From the NCBI RefSeq assembly GCF_022095615.2, contig NZ_CP155559.1, positions 1,981,501-2,045,500 on the forward strand: DNA of 64,000 nt, written 5' to 3'. A program made the position numbers and the translations under genes. The notes below the pieces were generated by a model that was given only the letters and a program-made list of their open reading frames with translations, did no database searches and was not told where the DNA came from. The DNA is from Bacillus thuringiensis. GTDB taxonomy: Bacteria; Bacillota; Bacilli; Bacillales; Bacillaceae_G. This document shows positions 1 to 8,989 of the stretch, in pieces (the stretch's first letter is position 1; every line of letters begins with the position of its first letter).

Positions 1-506
1 ATGCAAGCGATTTAGATGAACTAGAGCCAAAAGAAATTGCAGAGCTTTTATATTTGGCTCACAAAAAAGAACCACTTGCAAGAACATTCTTTCCGCTATT
101 GAAAAATAGATTTGTTTATTTTTCACATGATGACGGATGGTACAACAAAGTGTATTATCGTAGAATTGCTGACTTTGTAGGAATGTTAAGTAAAGTCATT
201 CCTTATAAACTCGGTGCTTTCGGTAAGAAACGTTTTTCTTTGTTCCAAAAATCAAAAATTTTCCCAGCAATTTCGAAAGAATTGATCATGGGGCTTATTC
301 CATTAATGGAAGATGGTCTTTATATTGATCTAGCAGGGAAAATTGAGTCAAGAAGGGGTCTTGAAATTCCGGTATATGTAGTTGGTTCGTATGAAAGTAC
401 GGATGAGGTACTAGATAATATCGATGAATTGAAAGAAGAAGCAACAGAGACAGGTTGGCTCATTTTTGATAAGAAAGAACAAGAATGGCAATGGGTTGTG
501 GACTAA
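1..506 (+). CDS. hypothetical protein, 3' part only
   Basis: The reading frame is open from the first complete codon at base 3 to the TAA at 504-506, so the true start lies before the window. The TTG at 54 is only an internal codon. The visible 167 residues are soluble, with an acidic start (SDLDELEPKEIAELL), an aromatic middle (VYFSHDDGWYNKVYYRR) and an acidic C-terminal helix. I see no signal peptide, membrane segment or known catalytic motif and do not recognise the family. Codon use looks native. A strong hairpin follows the stop directly. Confidence 0.75.
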   Translation, partial: ASDLDELEPKEIAELLYLAHKKEPLARTFFPLLKNRFVYFSHDDGWYNKVYYRRIADFVGMLSKVIPYKLGAFGKKRFSLFQKSKIFPAISKELIMGLIPLMEDGLYIDLAGKIESRRGLEIPVYVVGSYESTDEVLDNIDELKEEATETGWLIFDKKEQEWQWVVD

Positions 507-537
507 GAAAACTTGGCGCATGAAGTCAAGTTTTCTT
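505..537 (+). terminator. hairpin after the first gene
   Basis: Arms at 505-515 and 527-537 are perfectly complementary over 11 bp, with an 11-nt loop. The 3' side is only moderately T-rich, so it may be a weak terminator or an mRNA stabiliser before the next gene. Confidence 0.5.
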
Positions 538-557
538 GTCATTTGAAAGGAGTACAA

Positions 558-878
558 ATGAAGAAATATTATACAATTGTGGGTATTGTAAGTATTATTC
601 TCGTGGCGATTTTACTTATTACTTGTCCGAAAGAATCAGATTTTAAAGTGTATGTAGAGGATAAGTATGCATTGAAATGTGATGAGAGTAGTTTTGAATG
701 CACACAAAATGTAGATGGTAAAAAAGAAAAATTAAAATTTGAAAGTACAGATGCACGAAATGGTGTATTCTTTATGACTGTAAAGCAAACATTTAAAACT
801 GAAGCTGATGTTACGAAAGAATATAGCGGAGTAGGAATGTTTGGTACATTTCTTTTTGTTTCAGAGAAGACTTTCTAG
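558..878 (+). CDS. small membrane-anchored or secreted hypothetical protein
   Basis: The protein has 106 residues. The chosen ATG has a GAAAGGAGT site just upstream; an in-frame start at 513 lies inside the preceding hairpin and has no ribosome site. Residues 4-21 form a hydrophobic N-terminal segment (signal anchor or signal peptide), followed by C-P-K-E-S and a polar domain with two more Cys in a CDESSFEC pattern that could form a disulfide outside the cell. The layout recalls the small DUF4359-type proteins of bacilli, but that is a guess. The stop codon lies inside the following terminator hairpin. Confidence 0.7.
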   Translation: MKKYYTIVGIVSIILVAILLITCPKESDFKVYVEDKYALKCDESSFECTQNVDGKKEKLKFESTDARNGVFFMTVKQTFKTEADVTKEYSGVGMFGTFLFVSEKTF

Positions 879-896
879 CAATAGAAGGTCTTTTTC
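866..896 (+). terminator. intrinsic terminator
   Basis: Stem 867-877 / 882-892 with a GCAA-type loop and a T-run (891-895). It overlaps the stop codon of the preceding gene. Confidence 0.6.
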
Positions 897-947
897 TTAT
901 GCTTATGTTCATATAGATGAAGTAAGACAAGCATAGGAGGGGTAGTA

Positions 948-1160
948 ATGAAGAATACATGTATCGTTTGCGGTGGTGAGGAGTTTTTTTCCTCCACTTT
1001 GTATGCACGTACGAAACAAGATTGGGCATATGCACAAAATATGTATCGATTTGAAAAGGTGTTTATTGAGCATCGGGATGAAGAGAATTATCCAGTGTTT
1101 CAAGAAATTACAGCGAAACATTGCTGTGGATGCGGTCATATTATGTTGTATCACGAATGA
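948..1160 (+). CDS. small zinc-ribbon-like protein
   Basis: A 70-residue protein with a clear AGGAGGGG site before the ATG. It has a CIVCGG knuckle at residues 5-10 and a CCGCGH knuckle near the C-terminus; the two Cys pairs look like a single zinc ribbon. The middle carries aromatic and charged residues. No catalytic motif is visible, and the partner (nucleic acid or protein) is unknown. The gene is monocistronic, with terminators on both sides. Confidence 0.7.
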   Translation: MKNTCIVCGGEEFFSSTLYARTKQDWAYAQNMYRFEKVFIEHRDEENYPVFQEITAKHCCGCGHIMLYHE

Positions 1161-1192
1161 ACACACCAAGTATAACTTGGTGTGTTTTTTTT
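1161..1192. terminator. convergent intrinsic terminator
   Basis: Ten-bp perfect stem (acacaccaag / cttggtgtgt) with a TATA loop and an eight-T run. It sits between two convergent genes. Confidence 0.85.
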
Positions 1193-1529
1193 AAAACGCT
1201 GACAAAGCAAGCGGATAGAGTAAAGTAAATAAAACAGAAAAACTTCCAAAACCAATTGCAGTATATCCAAGTGTTCTTGCTCCGAAATTGACAGCTAATA
1301 AGCCGACTAAAATCGCAAGAGAGCCGAGTGTAACCGGATAAAATGCAATTGAGAAAAGCGAAAGAAATAAAGCGACATAGCCTACCATTGCACCGGTATT
1401 TGTACCTTCTATTTCATTTGCAATTTCTTTACGCTTATGTCTAATCGGAATGCCAGCTGGTGATATTTCAGCTGCATACTCTTCGTTTTTTTCACCACTT
1501 TTAAAATGATGATTTCTCTTTCTTCGCAT
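1191..1529 (-). CDS. small membrane protein, YqfX-like
   Basis: 112 residues from the second ATG. The GAGAGGG site lies directly against the first ATG (1535) but six bases from the one at 1529, so 1529 is the better start. A charged N-terminal half (KRNHHFKSGEKNEEY, RHKRKEIANEIEG) is followed by two hydrophobic hairpins, roughly residues 46-75 and 80-112. The arrangement and the Gly/Ala-rich segments resemble B. subtilis YqfX and related small membrane proteins of unknown role. The family call is tentative. Confidence 0.7.
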   Translation of the reverse strand: MRRKRNHHFKSGEKNEEYAAEISPAGIPIRHKRKEIANEIEGTNTGAMVGYVALFLSLFSIAFYPVTLGSLAILVGLLAVNFGARTLGYTAIGFGSFSVLFTLLYPLALSAF

Positions 1530-1733
1530 GTACATCCCTCTCTTTCAATTGGGTGTACCTATAGTATCTTACATAAAGAGAAGAACATGAGTATGAGTTA
1601 AACCCAAGTAAAGCAAAAATTGGAGAATAAAGATTCCATTATTAGCTTGTACATCTCCTAATGAAGATAAACAGGAATTTTGGAAAATGATGTAGAATGA
1701 AATGAGTGATAAAACGTGAAGGCAGGGGAATGT

Positions 1734-2414
1734 ATGACGAAATTTAATTGGCATGAATCAGCAGAGAAAAAATGGGATAGTAGTGCAGAATTTTGGACTC
1801 AGAATAGTCAGGAGATGTGGGACAGCGGGAGCAGAAGTACAATTATTCCATTTTTTGAACAGTATGTGAAGAAAGAAGCTCAGGTGCTTGATGTTGGTTG
1901 TGGGGATGGATACGGTACATATAAATTAAGTCGAGCGGGCTATAAAGCAGTTGGAGTAGATTTATCAGAAGTAATGATTCAAAAAGGGAAGGAGCGCGGA
2001 GAAGGACCGAATTTATCTTTTATAAAAGGAGATCTTTCTTCCTTACCATTTGAAAATGAGCAATTTGAATCAATTATGGCAATTAACTCTTTAGAATGGA
2101 CCGAGGAGCCATTACGAGCATTAAATGAGATAAAGCGCGTTTTAAAAAGCGATGGGTATGCATGTATTGCAATTTTAGGACCGACAGCCAAGCCTCGAGA
2201 GAACAGTTATCCTCGTTTATACGGCAAAGACGTTGTTTGTAATACGATGATGCCGTGGGAATTTGAACAGTTAGCGAAAGAACAAGGTTTTGAAGTGGTA
2301 GATGGCATCGGTGTATATAAGCGCGGAGTAAATGAGAAGATGCTAGGTCAACTACCTATCGAATTACAACAATCGTTAACATTCTTATGGGTATTTATGT
2401 TAAAAAACGCATAA
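1734..2414 (+). CDS. class I SAM-dependent methyltransferase
   Basis: 226 residues. The ATG at 1734 has a GGCAGGGGAA site; a GTG six codons earlier has none. Motif I is VLDVGCGDGYGTYKL (around residues 53-67), then an acidic end to strand 2 (AVGVDLS) and a motif near IKGDLSSLPFENEQFESI. The fold is the Methyltransf_11 type that moves a methyl from S-adenosylmethionine to a small molecule, lipid or RNA. Nothing in the sequence fixes the substrate. It is followed closely by fhs, with no terminator seen between them. Confidence 0.85.
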   Translation: MTKFNWHESAEKKWDSSAEFWTQNSQEMWDSGSRSTIIPFFEQYVKKEAQVLDVGCGDGYGTYKLSRAGYKAVGVDLSEVMIQKGKERGEGPNLSFIKGDLSSLPFENEQFESIMAINSLEWTEEPLRALNEIKRVLKSDGYACIAILGPTAKPRENSYPRLYGKDVVCNTMMPWEFEQLAKEQGFEVVDGIGVYKRGVNEKMLGQLPIELQQSLTFLWVFMLKNA

Positions 2415-2508
2415 AGAAATGAAAGAATTTTTAGGAGGTAAATAAGTGCAGAAAATACAAAAAACTGATACAATATCATCAGAACCAATTAAAGGGGGAC
2501 TAGGGTAT

Positions 2509-4197
2509 ATGACAACTACTACAACAGTTAAATCCGACATTGAAATCGCACAAGAAGCGAGTATGAAGAAGATTCAAGAAATTGCAGCTGAATTAAATAT
2601 TTTAGAAGATGAATTAGAGCCATACGGGCATTATAAAGGTAAGTTATCTCTTGACATTTTTAAGCGCTTACAGAACGAGAAAGACGGTAAAGTTGTTTTA
2701 GTAACAGCGATTAACCCAACTCCAGCTGGAGAAGGTAAATCAACAGTAACAGTTGGTTTAGGTCAAGCTTTTAATAAAATTGGTAAGAAAACAGTAATTG
2801 CACTTCGCGAACCATCTCTTGGACCAACGATGGGACTAAAAGGCGGAGCAGCAGGTGGTGGTTTTTCACAGGTAGTACCTATGGAAGACATTAACCTTCA
2901 CTTTACTGGAGATATCCATGCGATCACAACTGCTAATAACGCGTTAGCGGCGTTTATTGATAATCATATCCAACAAGGAAACACACTTGGAATTGATACG
3001 CGCAAAATCGTTTGGAAACGCTGTGTTGACTTAAATGATCGTGCCCTACGTAACGTAGTAATTGGTCTTGGTGGACCAGTTCAAGGTGTACCACGTGAAG
3101 ACGGTTTCGATATTACAGTAGCATCTGAAATTATGGCCGTATTCTGCCTTGCAACAGATATTCAAGATTTAAAAGCACGTCTATCTCGCATTGTTGTTGC
3201 TTACAACTTTGCAAATCAACCTGTAACGGTTAAAGATTTAGGTGTAGAAGGTGCGTTAACATTACTACTAAAAGACGCATTAAAACCAAACTTAGTACAA
3301 ACGTTAGAAAATACACCTGCTATCATTCACGGCGGACCATTTGCGAATATTGCTCACGGCTGTAACAGTGTTATCGCTACAACAGTGGCAGCAAAATTAG
3401 GTGATTATGTTATTACAGAAGCTGGATTTGGTGCAGATTTAGGTGCTGAGAAGTTTTTAGATATTAAAGCTCGTGCAGCTGGCATTAAACCAGAAGCAGT
3501 TGTTATTGTTGCGACTATTCGCGCGCTTAAAATGCATGGCGGCGTAGCAAAAGACCAATTAAAAGAAGAAAATGTAGATGCACTAGCAAAAGGTATGGAA
3601 AACTTACAGAAGCATGTTGAAACAATTCAAAGCTTCGGTGTGCCTTTCGTAATTGCAATTAATAAATTCATTACAGATACAGATGCAGAAGTTGCATACT
3701 TACAAGAGTGGTGTAATGAGCGTGGCTATGCAGTATCCTTAACAGAAGTTTGGGAGAAAGGTGGCCAAGGCGGAGTTGACCTTGCTGAGAAAGTGTTAAA
3801 AGAAATTGAAAAAGGTGAGAACAACTACGCACCACTTTATGAATTAGAATTACCATTAGAAGAAAAAATTCGTACGATTGCTCAAAAGGTGTACGGCGCA
3901 AAAGATATTGAATTTGCTCCGAAAGCACGTAAGCAATTAGCTCAATATGAAGGAGAAGGTTGGAGTAACCTACCAGTTTGTATGGCGAAAACACAATATT
4001 CTCTTTCTGACGATGCAACGAAATTAGGTCGCCCATCTGACTTTATCGTTACAATTCGTGAGTTAAAACCATCTATTGGTGCAGGGTTTATTGTTGCGTT
4101 AACAGGAACAATGTTAACAATGCCAGGCCTTCCAAAACAGCCAGCAGCACTACAAATGGATGTAAATGAAGATGGAAAAGCAGTAGGTTTATTCTAA
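2509..4197 (+). CDS. fhs: formate--tetrahydrofolate ligase
   Basis: Joins formate to tetrahydrofolate with ATP to give 10-formyl-THF for purine synthesis and formyl-methionine. The 562 residues are full length. The P-loop TPAGEGKST is at 71-79, and the conserved [10 protein letters not shown] and [11 protein letters not shown] blocks are present. The start at 2509 gives the usual family length and has an AAAGGGGG site. An in-frame GTG at 2446, with an even better AGGAGGT site, would add 21 residues (see findings). A strong terminator follows. Confidence 0.96.
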   Translation: MTTTTTVKSDIEIAQEASMKKIQEIAAELNILEDELEPYGHYKGKLSLDIFKRLQNEKDGKVVLVTAINPTPAGEGKSTVTVGLGQAFNKIGKKTVIALREPSLGPTMGLKGGAAGGGFSQVVPMEDINLHFTGDIHAITTANNALAAFIDNHIQQGNTLGIDTRKIVWKRCVDLNDRALRNVVIGLGGPVQGVPREDGFDITVASEIMAVFCLATDIQDLKARLSRIVVAYNFANQPVTVKDLGVEGALTLLLKDALKPNLVQTLENTPAIIHGGPFANIAHGCNSVIATTVAAKLGDYVITEAGFGADLGAEKFLDIKARAAGIKPEAVVIVATIRALKMHGGVAKDQLKEENVDALAKGMENLQKHVETIQSFGVPFVIAINKFITDTDAEVAYLQEWCNERGYAVSLTEVWEKGGQGGVDLAEKVLKEIEKGENNYAPLYELELPLEEKIRTIAQKVYGAKDIEFAPKARKQLAQYEGEGWSNLPVCMAKTQYSLSDDATKLGRPSDFIVTIRELKPSIGAGFIVALTGTMLTMPGLPKQPAALQMDVNEDGKAVGLF

Positions 4198-4245
4198 AAG
4201 GTTGTAATTCATCTCGTTTATCTGTAAACTATATATACATCAAGT

Positions 4246-4277
4246 GGCGCCTTTCCATCGAAAGGCGCCTGTTTTTT
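4246..4277 (+). terminator. intrinsic terminator after fhs
   Basis: Perfect 10-bp GC-rich stem (ggcgcctttc / gaaaggcgcc) with a four-base loop and a T-run at 4272-4277. Confidence 0.9.
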
Positions 4278-4287
4278 GGAGGAAATT

Positions 4288-4812
4288 ATGTTTGATCCAA
4301 CTGCTTTTGATAATTTAAAAGTAATCGTAGAAGGCGCTGTTTATGATTTTGATTTACATGGAGATATTCTTGTAACAGATCGAAAGGATATGATGGACCT
4401 TGCTTCATTAAGTCGTATATATCATATTTCATTTCAACTAACAGAACCATTAGAGTTAGTAGAAGCAACATTTTCACTATCTGTGGATGCAAAGAACTTG
4501 TCTGGTGAAATATTAGAAGTACCACAATTTACACCAGGTTGCGAAATGAAGTTAGCATTTTCATTCCCGATAGAAAAGCCAGAGGTAGTATGCGAGGAAA
4601 TAGAAACTTTCATGCATTCTATATGGGGAAAAGAAAGAATGATTACGCAAAAACTTTCATACGAATATAATAAGCAAGCGATTTCATATCATAATAAGGT
4701 AGAGGTTTTATTTCAAAAAGCGATTACAGAAGACCATGTTGATGATTTAATAGCTGTTATTTCACACATGATAGAAACGGTGCGAACAATACAACATTTT
4801 CTTCAAAAATAG
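4288..4812 (+). CDS. hypothetical protein
   Basis: 174 residues from the ATG preceded by TTGGAGGAAATT. The protein looks soluble: a beta-rich N-terminal half (LKVIVEGAVYDFDLHGDILVTD is part of it), then a long helical C-terminal part ending in ISHMIETVRTIQHFLQK. There are no membrane segments and no recognised motif. The following DEAD-box helicase gene starts 19 bases after the stop, so the two are probably co-transcribed. Confidence 0.75.
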   Translation: MFDPTAFDNLKVIVEGAVYDFDLHGDILVTDRKDMMDLASLSRIYHISFQLTEPLELVEATFSLSVDAKNLSGEILEVPQFTPGCEMKLAFSFPIEKPEVVCEEIETFMHSIWGKERMITQKLSYEYNKQAISYHNKVEVLFQKAITEDHVDDLIAVISHMIETVRTIQHFLQK

Positions 4813-4831
4813 AGATAAAGGAGAAAAACAA

Positions 4832-6001
4832 ATGATAAAAGATATGCAACCATTTTTACAACAAGCTTGGGAGAAGGCTGGTTTTAAAGAATTAACTGAA
4901 ATTCAAAAACAAGCGATTCCAACTATTTTAGAAGGACAAGACGTTATAGCTGAATCTCCAACTGGAACAGGAAAAACATTAGCGTACTTATTACCCCTTT
5001 TACATAAAATTAATCCTGAAGTAAAACAACCACAAGTTGTTGTTTTAGCGCCAACACGTGAGCTTGTCATGCAAATTCACGAAGAGGTTCAAAAGTTTAC
5101 AGCAGGGACTGAAATTTCAGGGGCATCTTTAATTGGTGGTGCAGATATTAAGCGCCAAGTTGAAAAATTAAAGAAACACCCGAGAGTAATTGTCGGTTCA
5201 CCAGGACGTATTTTAGAATTAATTCGAATGAAAAAGCTAAAGATGCATGAAGTGAAAACGATTGTATTTGATGAGTTTGATCAAATTGTAAAACAAAAGA
5301 TGATGGGCGCAGTACAAGATGTAATTAAATCTACAATGCGAGATCGTCAATTAGTATTCTTCTCGGCGACAATTACAAAAGCGGCAGAAGATGCTGCACG
5401 TGATTTAGCAGTTGAACCACAATTAGTACGTATAACACGTGCAGAGTCAAAAAGCTTAGTTGAGCATACGTATATCATTTGTGAGCGACGCGAAAAAAAT
5501 GATTACGTAAGAAGAATTATGCATATGGGCGATGTAAAAGCAGTTGCTTTCTTAAATGACCCATTCCGTTTAGATGAAATTACTCAGAAATTGCAATTCC
5601 GTAAAATGAAAGCAGCAGCTCTTCATTCAGAGGCAAGTAAGCAAGAGCGTGAAGCAACGATGCGTGCTTTCCGCAGCGGGAAATTAGAAATTCTACTTGC
5701 TACTGATATTGCAGCACGCGGTATTGATATCGATGATTTAACACATGTAATTCACTTAGAGTTACCAGACACAGTAGACCAATATATTCACCGCTCAGGA
5801 CGTACAGGACGTATGGGTAAAGAAGGAACAGTCGTTTCTCTTGTAACAGAACAAGAAGAGCGTAAATTACTTCAATTTGCAAAAAAACTAGGTATCGTGT
5901 TTACGAAGCAAGAAATGTTCAACGGATCATTTGTAGAAACGAAACCGAAAGCACCAAAGAAAAAGAAACCAGCATTTACTGGGAAGAAAAAGCCTAGATA
6001 A
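4832..6001 (+). CDS. yfmL: DEAD-box RNA helicase, YfmL type
   Basis: ATP-dependent RNA helicase of 389 residues. The Q-motif region is at about residues 20-30, motif I SPTGTGKT at 42-49, Ia APTRELV, motif II DEFD near 147-150, motif III FFSAT, motif V DIAARGID and motif VI HRSGRTGR. Motif II is D-E-F-D instead of DEAD, in line with YfmL, whose B. subtilis copy also departs from DEAD and is linked to ribosome assembly and cold growth. The C-terminal tail is Lys-rich (KAPKKKKPAFTGKKKPR) and probably binds RNA. The AAAGGAGAA site is good. The gene is followed by a terminator. Confidence 0.93.
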   Translation: MIKDMQPFLQQAWEKAGFKELTEIQKQAIPTILEGQDVIAESPTGTGKTLAYLLPLLHKINPEVKQPQVVVLAPTRELVMQIHEEVQKFTAGTEISGASLIGGADIKRQVEKLKKHPRVIVGSPGRILELIRMKKLKMHEVKTIVFDEFDQIVKQKMMGAVQDVIKSTMRDRQLVFFSATITKAAEDAARDLAVEPQLVRITRAESKSLVEHTYIICERREKNDYVRRIMHMGDVKAVAFLNDPFRLDEITQKLQFRKMKAAALHSEASKQEREATMRAFRSGKLEILLATDIAARGIDIDDLTHVIHLELPDTVDQYIHRSGRTGRMGKEGTVVSLVTEQEERKLLQFAKKLGIVFTKQEMFNGSFVETKPKAPKKKKPAFTGKKKPR

Positions 6002-6010
6002 GTGATGGGG

Positions 6011-6042
6011 AAGGCGTAACTATTTGTAGTTACGTCTTTTTG
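6011..6042 (+). terminator. intrinsic terminator after yfmL
   Basis: Stem gcgtaacta / tagttacgt with a TTTG loop and a T-run. Confidence 0.75.
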
Positions 6043-6123
6043 ATTGTAATTGAATGAAAAAGGAATAATAATAGTACCTGTAGAAACCTACAGAGAATAT
6101 AAAAACCATTAGGGGGAAAAACG

Positions 6124-6507
6124 ATGATTCATAAAGTCGGTCAAATTATGTTATATGTAAACAATCAAGATGAGGCGGCCAATTTTTGGACAGAAAAGGT
6201 AGGGTTTCATGTAATTGCAGAGGAAGATAATAAGCAAGGAATGAGATGGATTGAAATCGCTCCGAAAAGCGGTGCAGAAACGAGCATTATATTACATAAT
6301 AAAGAAGTGATTTCTAAGATGAGTCCAGAATTAAATCTTGGTACACCATCTTTAATGTTCTTCTCGGAAAACCTTGATCAATTATATACAGATTTAAAAA
6401 ATAAAAATGTTACTGTTGGCGAAATGGTAACTATGCCTTCTGGTAAAGTGTTTAACTTTGCTGATAGTGAAGGCAATTATTTTGCGGTTATGGAAAAGAA
6501 CAAATAA
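6124..6507 (+). CDS. VOC-family (glyoxalase/dioxygenase-like) protein
   Basis: 127 residues starting at an ATG with an AGGGGGAAAAA site. It has the two beta-alpha-beta-beta-beta modules of the vicinal oxygen chelate fold: first IMLYVNNQDEAANFWTEKVGF, then LMFFSENLDQLYTDLKNKN and an ending in FADSEGNYFAVME. Conserved positions such as the final Glu suggest a metal site, but an early His is not obvious. Members include glyoxalases, fosfomycin-resistance proteins and ring-cleaving dioxygenases. Nothing here picks one. Confidence 0.88.
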   Translation: MIHKVGQIMLYVNNQDEAANFWTEKVGFHVIAEEDNKQGMRWIEIAPKSGAETSIILHNKEVISKMSPELNLGTPSLMFFSENLDQLYTDLKNKNVTVGEMVTMPSGKVFNFADSEGNYFAVMEKNK

Positions 6508-6524
6508 TAATATTGTTTTGTGAA

Positions 6525-6553
6525 AATCCCCCTCAAATATATTGAGGGGGATT
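6525..6553. terminator. convergent terminator
   Basis: Perfect 12-bp stem (aatccccctcaa / ttgagggggatt) with a five-base loop between convergent genes. Its right end overlaps the last codons of the minus-strand gene. Confidence 0.75.
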
Positions 6554-7190
6554 ACATGTTTGAAGGGGATTTTTCATTAGAGAGTTGATTAATATAAAAT
6601 ACGCCTTTTTCAATAGCTGTCTCAATATAACCAACGATTTGATTAAACGTAAACACTTGTAAGTCTTCATGCAAATGTTGCTCTGGATACAACATATCTT
6701 CAAAAAGATACTTTCGAAAAGCTAATACGTTTTCTTTAGAAAGCTCTTCAATATCCATAATGTGAACCTCTTGATTGAGAAGAGAGAAGAGTTGTTGTTC
6801 TTTATCGTAATGATGAAGCAACTTTGCATTTAACAATTTAAAATCGTTATAGTACATAGGTGCGATCGTTTCGTCATTTTCTATTCTATTTTTTAGCCAA
6901 GGTAGAAAAAAGCCACTTAGCCAATTATCATCGGCAATGAGATGGGTGTAATAACCTAAGAGAAAAGGGGAATCCATATGAACTTTATATTTTTGAAAAA
7001 AAGAATTGAAATCTATCCTTCTCGTATAGTTTTTCGTTGTGCCAGCGTAAAAGTGTGAAGCGCCTTTTTCTTCTGCTGAATGAACAGCATCAGGGGCTAC
7101 ACCTCCAAGTATGAAAGAAGTTTTATCTTGAATAGATAATTTCTCGGCAATCCTGTTAGCAATAATAGCATGCATAATTCGTGATCCCAT
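6552..7190 (-). CDS. zinc-dependent phospholipase C-like protein
   Basis: 212 residues. The ATG at 7190 has GAGGTG six bases upstream; a GTG at 7199 would overlap that site. GSRIMHAIIANRIAEKL, GGVAPDAV, SHFYAG and YYTHLIADDNW are the spaced His/Asp motifs of the Zn_dep_PLPC fold, in which His and Asp bind metal. No signal peptide is present, so it probably acts in the cytoplasm, unlike secreted PlcB. The substrate is unknown. It lies 29 bases downstream of the quinone reductase gene and is probably in one transcript with it. Confidence 0.8.
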   Translation of the reverse strand: MGSRIMHAIIANRIAEKLSIQDKTSFILGGVAPDAVHSAEEKGASHFYAGTTKNYTRRIDFNSFFQKYKVHMDSPFLLGYYTHLIADDNWLSGFFLPWLKNRIENDETIAPMYYNDFKLLNAKLLHHYDKEQQLFSLLNQEVHIMDIEELSKENVLAFRKYLFEDMLYPEQHLHEDLQVFTFNQIVGYIETAIEKGVFYINQLSNEKSPSNM

Positions 7191-7219
7191 GAATGACACC
7201 TCGGTTTCAAGTATTCATT

Positions 7220-8206
7220 TCAGGAAGAGGACTGGACAGCTAGTATGACTTTCCCTGTACTTTTTCTACTTTCGACCCATTCATGTGCTTTCCCTGCATC
7301 TTGAAGTGGAAAAGATTTCGTAGCCTTAATTTGCAAACTTCCATCACGCAAATAACGGAAAACTTCATTTGCAGTTCTTTGGAGGAGTTCAGGACGTTTT
7401 TTTCGTGTAGTACCAAAGCTAAAACCAAGTATAGAGCGGCAACTTGCATGTAAATCTTTCGTTTGGAAGTTGCCAATTTCACCACTGGCATTTCCGAAAT
7501 GAACGAGGCGACCATAATAAGCAAGACATTTTAAACTTCTTTCCGAAACCGTTCCAGACATAGAATCTAAAATTACATCGACCCCTTCACCATTTGTCAG
7601 CTCATTGACCTTCTCTACAAAATCCTCATTTTGATGACAAATAACATAATCAGCTCCAGCGTCTAAAGCGATTTTACTTTTCGATTCATTTCCGACAGTA
7701 CCGATAACAGTTCCAGCCCCTAATAGTTTTGCAAGTTGAATCGCTGTAGTACCAATTCCACCAGCCGCTGCATGAATGAGTACAGAATCATCTTGTTGAA
7801 GTCTTGCAACATTTGCGAGTAAATTAAAGCTTGTAAAAGATACAATCGGACAAGCAGCTGCAGTTTGAAAATCGACTTTATCAGGTAAACCGAAAGTAAG
7901 GTTTTCGTTTGCGACAGCGTATTCTGCGTAAGATCCATTTTGAGGAAAAGCAATGACTCGCTGACCAGGATGAATATTTTTAACTTGAGAACCGACACGT
8001 TCTACAATACCAGCGACATCTATCCCTGGTATAAAAGGTAGTGCTGTATTTCCTTTTTTTCCATAACGGGACTTAATATCAGCGAAATTTACACTAGTAG
8101 CAACAACGCGAATCAAAACTTGATCTTCTGAAATAGTCGGTATATCCACATCTGTATATTTCATCACTTCAGGACCGCCGAACGACGTTACAATGATAGC
8201 TTTCAT
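7220..8206 (-). CDS. zinc-free alcohol dehydrogenase / quinone reductase family (MDR)
   Basis: 328 residues, full length for the family. The N-terminal GroES-like domain begins with IVTSFGGPEVMKYTDVD. The NADPH-binding Rossmann domain has the AAAGGIGTTAIQLAK motif near residues 144-158. The Cys/His zinc ligands of classical alcohol dehydrogenases are absent, which fits an NADPH:quinone or enone reductase. The TTTTAGGAGG site is excellent. First gene of the pair with the Zn-PLC-like gene. Confidence 0.9.
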   Translation of the reverse strand: MKAIIVTSFGGPEVMKYTDVDIPTISEDQVLIRVVATSVNFADIKSRYGKKGNTALPFIPGIDVAGIVERVGSQVKNIHPGQRVIAFPQNGSYAEYAVANENLTFGLPDKVDFQTAAACPIVSFTSFNLLANVARLQQDDSVLIHAAAGGIGTTAIQLAKLLGAGTVIGTVGNESKSKIALDAGADYVICHQNEDFVEKVNELTNGEGVDVILDSMSGTVSERSLKCLAYYGRLVHFGNASGEIGNFQTKDLHASCRSILGFSFGTTRKKRPELLQRTANEVFRYLRDGSLQIKATKSFPLQDAGKAHEWVESRKSTGKVILAVQSSS

Positions 8207-8412
8207 TATATATCCTCCTAAAATCGATTATATAAATCATTTTAAATCGTCATTAGAAATTGGAAAATTATATAATAGTTATGTGTGATTATAAGTGAAG
8301 CTTATGAACTGATTGAATCATTATATTAATTTATATAAAAAAACTTTTGAAAAATCGAACGAAATATCAATTACTTGCCAATATAAAGTGTAAGACAAAG
8401 GAGGGAAGGTAA

Positions 8413-8988
8413 ATGAAGGATGAAACATTGTATACAAATTTAATCCAATTAACTTTATCAGGCAATAAAGAGGCGTATGGCGAATAGTATGATAAAACGA
8501 TTCAAGAAGTATATAAAACAGCACACTTTTTAATAGGTGATAAAACGGATGTAGATGATGTCGTTCAAGAAATATACATACAGCTATATGAATCGCTTCG
8601 TAAGTATGATAGCGAGAAGTCATTTCGCCCTTGGCTAATTGGACTTGCGATTAAACAAATTCACTCTTATAGAAGAAAGAGGTGGATGCGACTACGGATT
8701 ATAAAAAAAGCAGAAGAGCAAAGAAAACCAGTACAAATTGATTTTTCTAACGATGTTGTAAGTAAAATATCAAACAAAAAACTAATCGAACTCATTCATA
8801 AATTACCGTATAAATTGAAACAAGTTATTATCTTAAGATACTTACACGATTATTCACAAGAAGAAGTAGCACAAATATTACATATTCCAATTGGTACTGT
8901 GAAATCTAGAATTCACGCAGCATTAAAAAAACTACGTCAAAAAGAGCAAGTAGAAGAAATCTTTTTAGGAGAGGTAGGGGGAATGTGA
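8413..8988 (+). pseudogene. ECF-type RNA polymerase sigma factor, interrupted by a stop codon
   Basis: The ATG at 8413 has an AAAGGAGGGAAGG site and the frame runs to 8988, but codon 25 is TAG (8485-8487) inside the region 2 start GNKEAYGE-stop-YDKTIQE. Homologous sigma factors carry a hydrophobic residue there, and TTG to TAG would be one base change. Downstream, region 2 (DDVVQEIYIQLYESL, FRPWLIGLAIKQIHSYRRKR) and region 4 (LPYKLKQVIILRYLHDYSQEEVA, GTVKSRIHAALKKLR) are intact. An internal ATG at 8686 could restart translation and give region 4 alone. The stop codon meets the anti-sigma start, so coupling is expected. Sequencing error cannot be excluded. Confidence 0.85.
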
Positions 8989-8989
8989 A

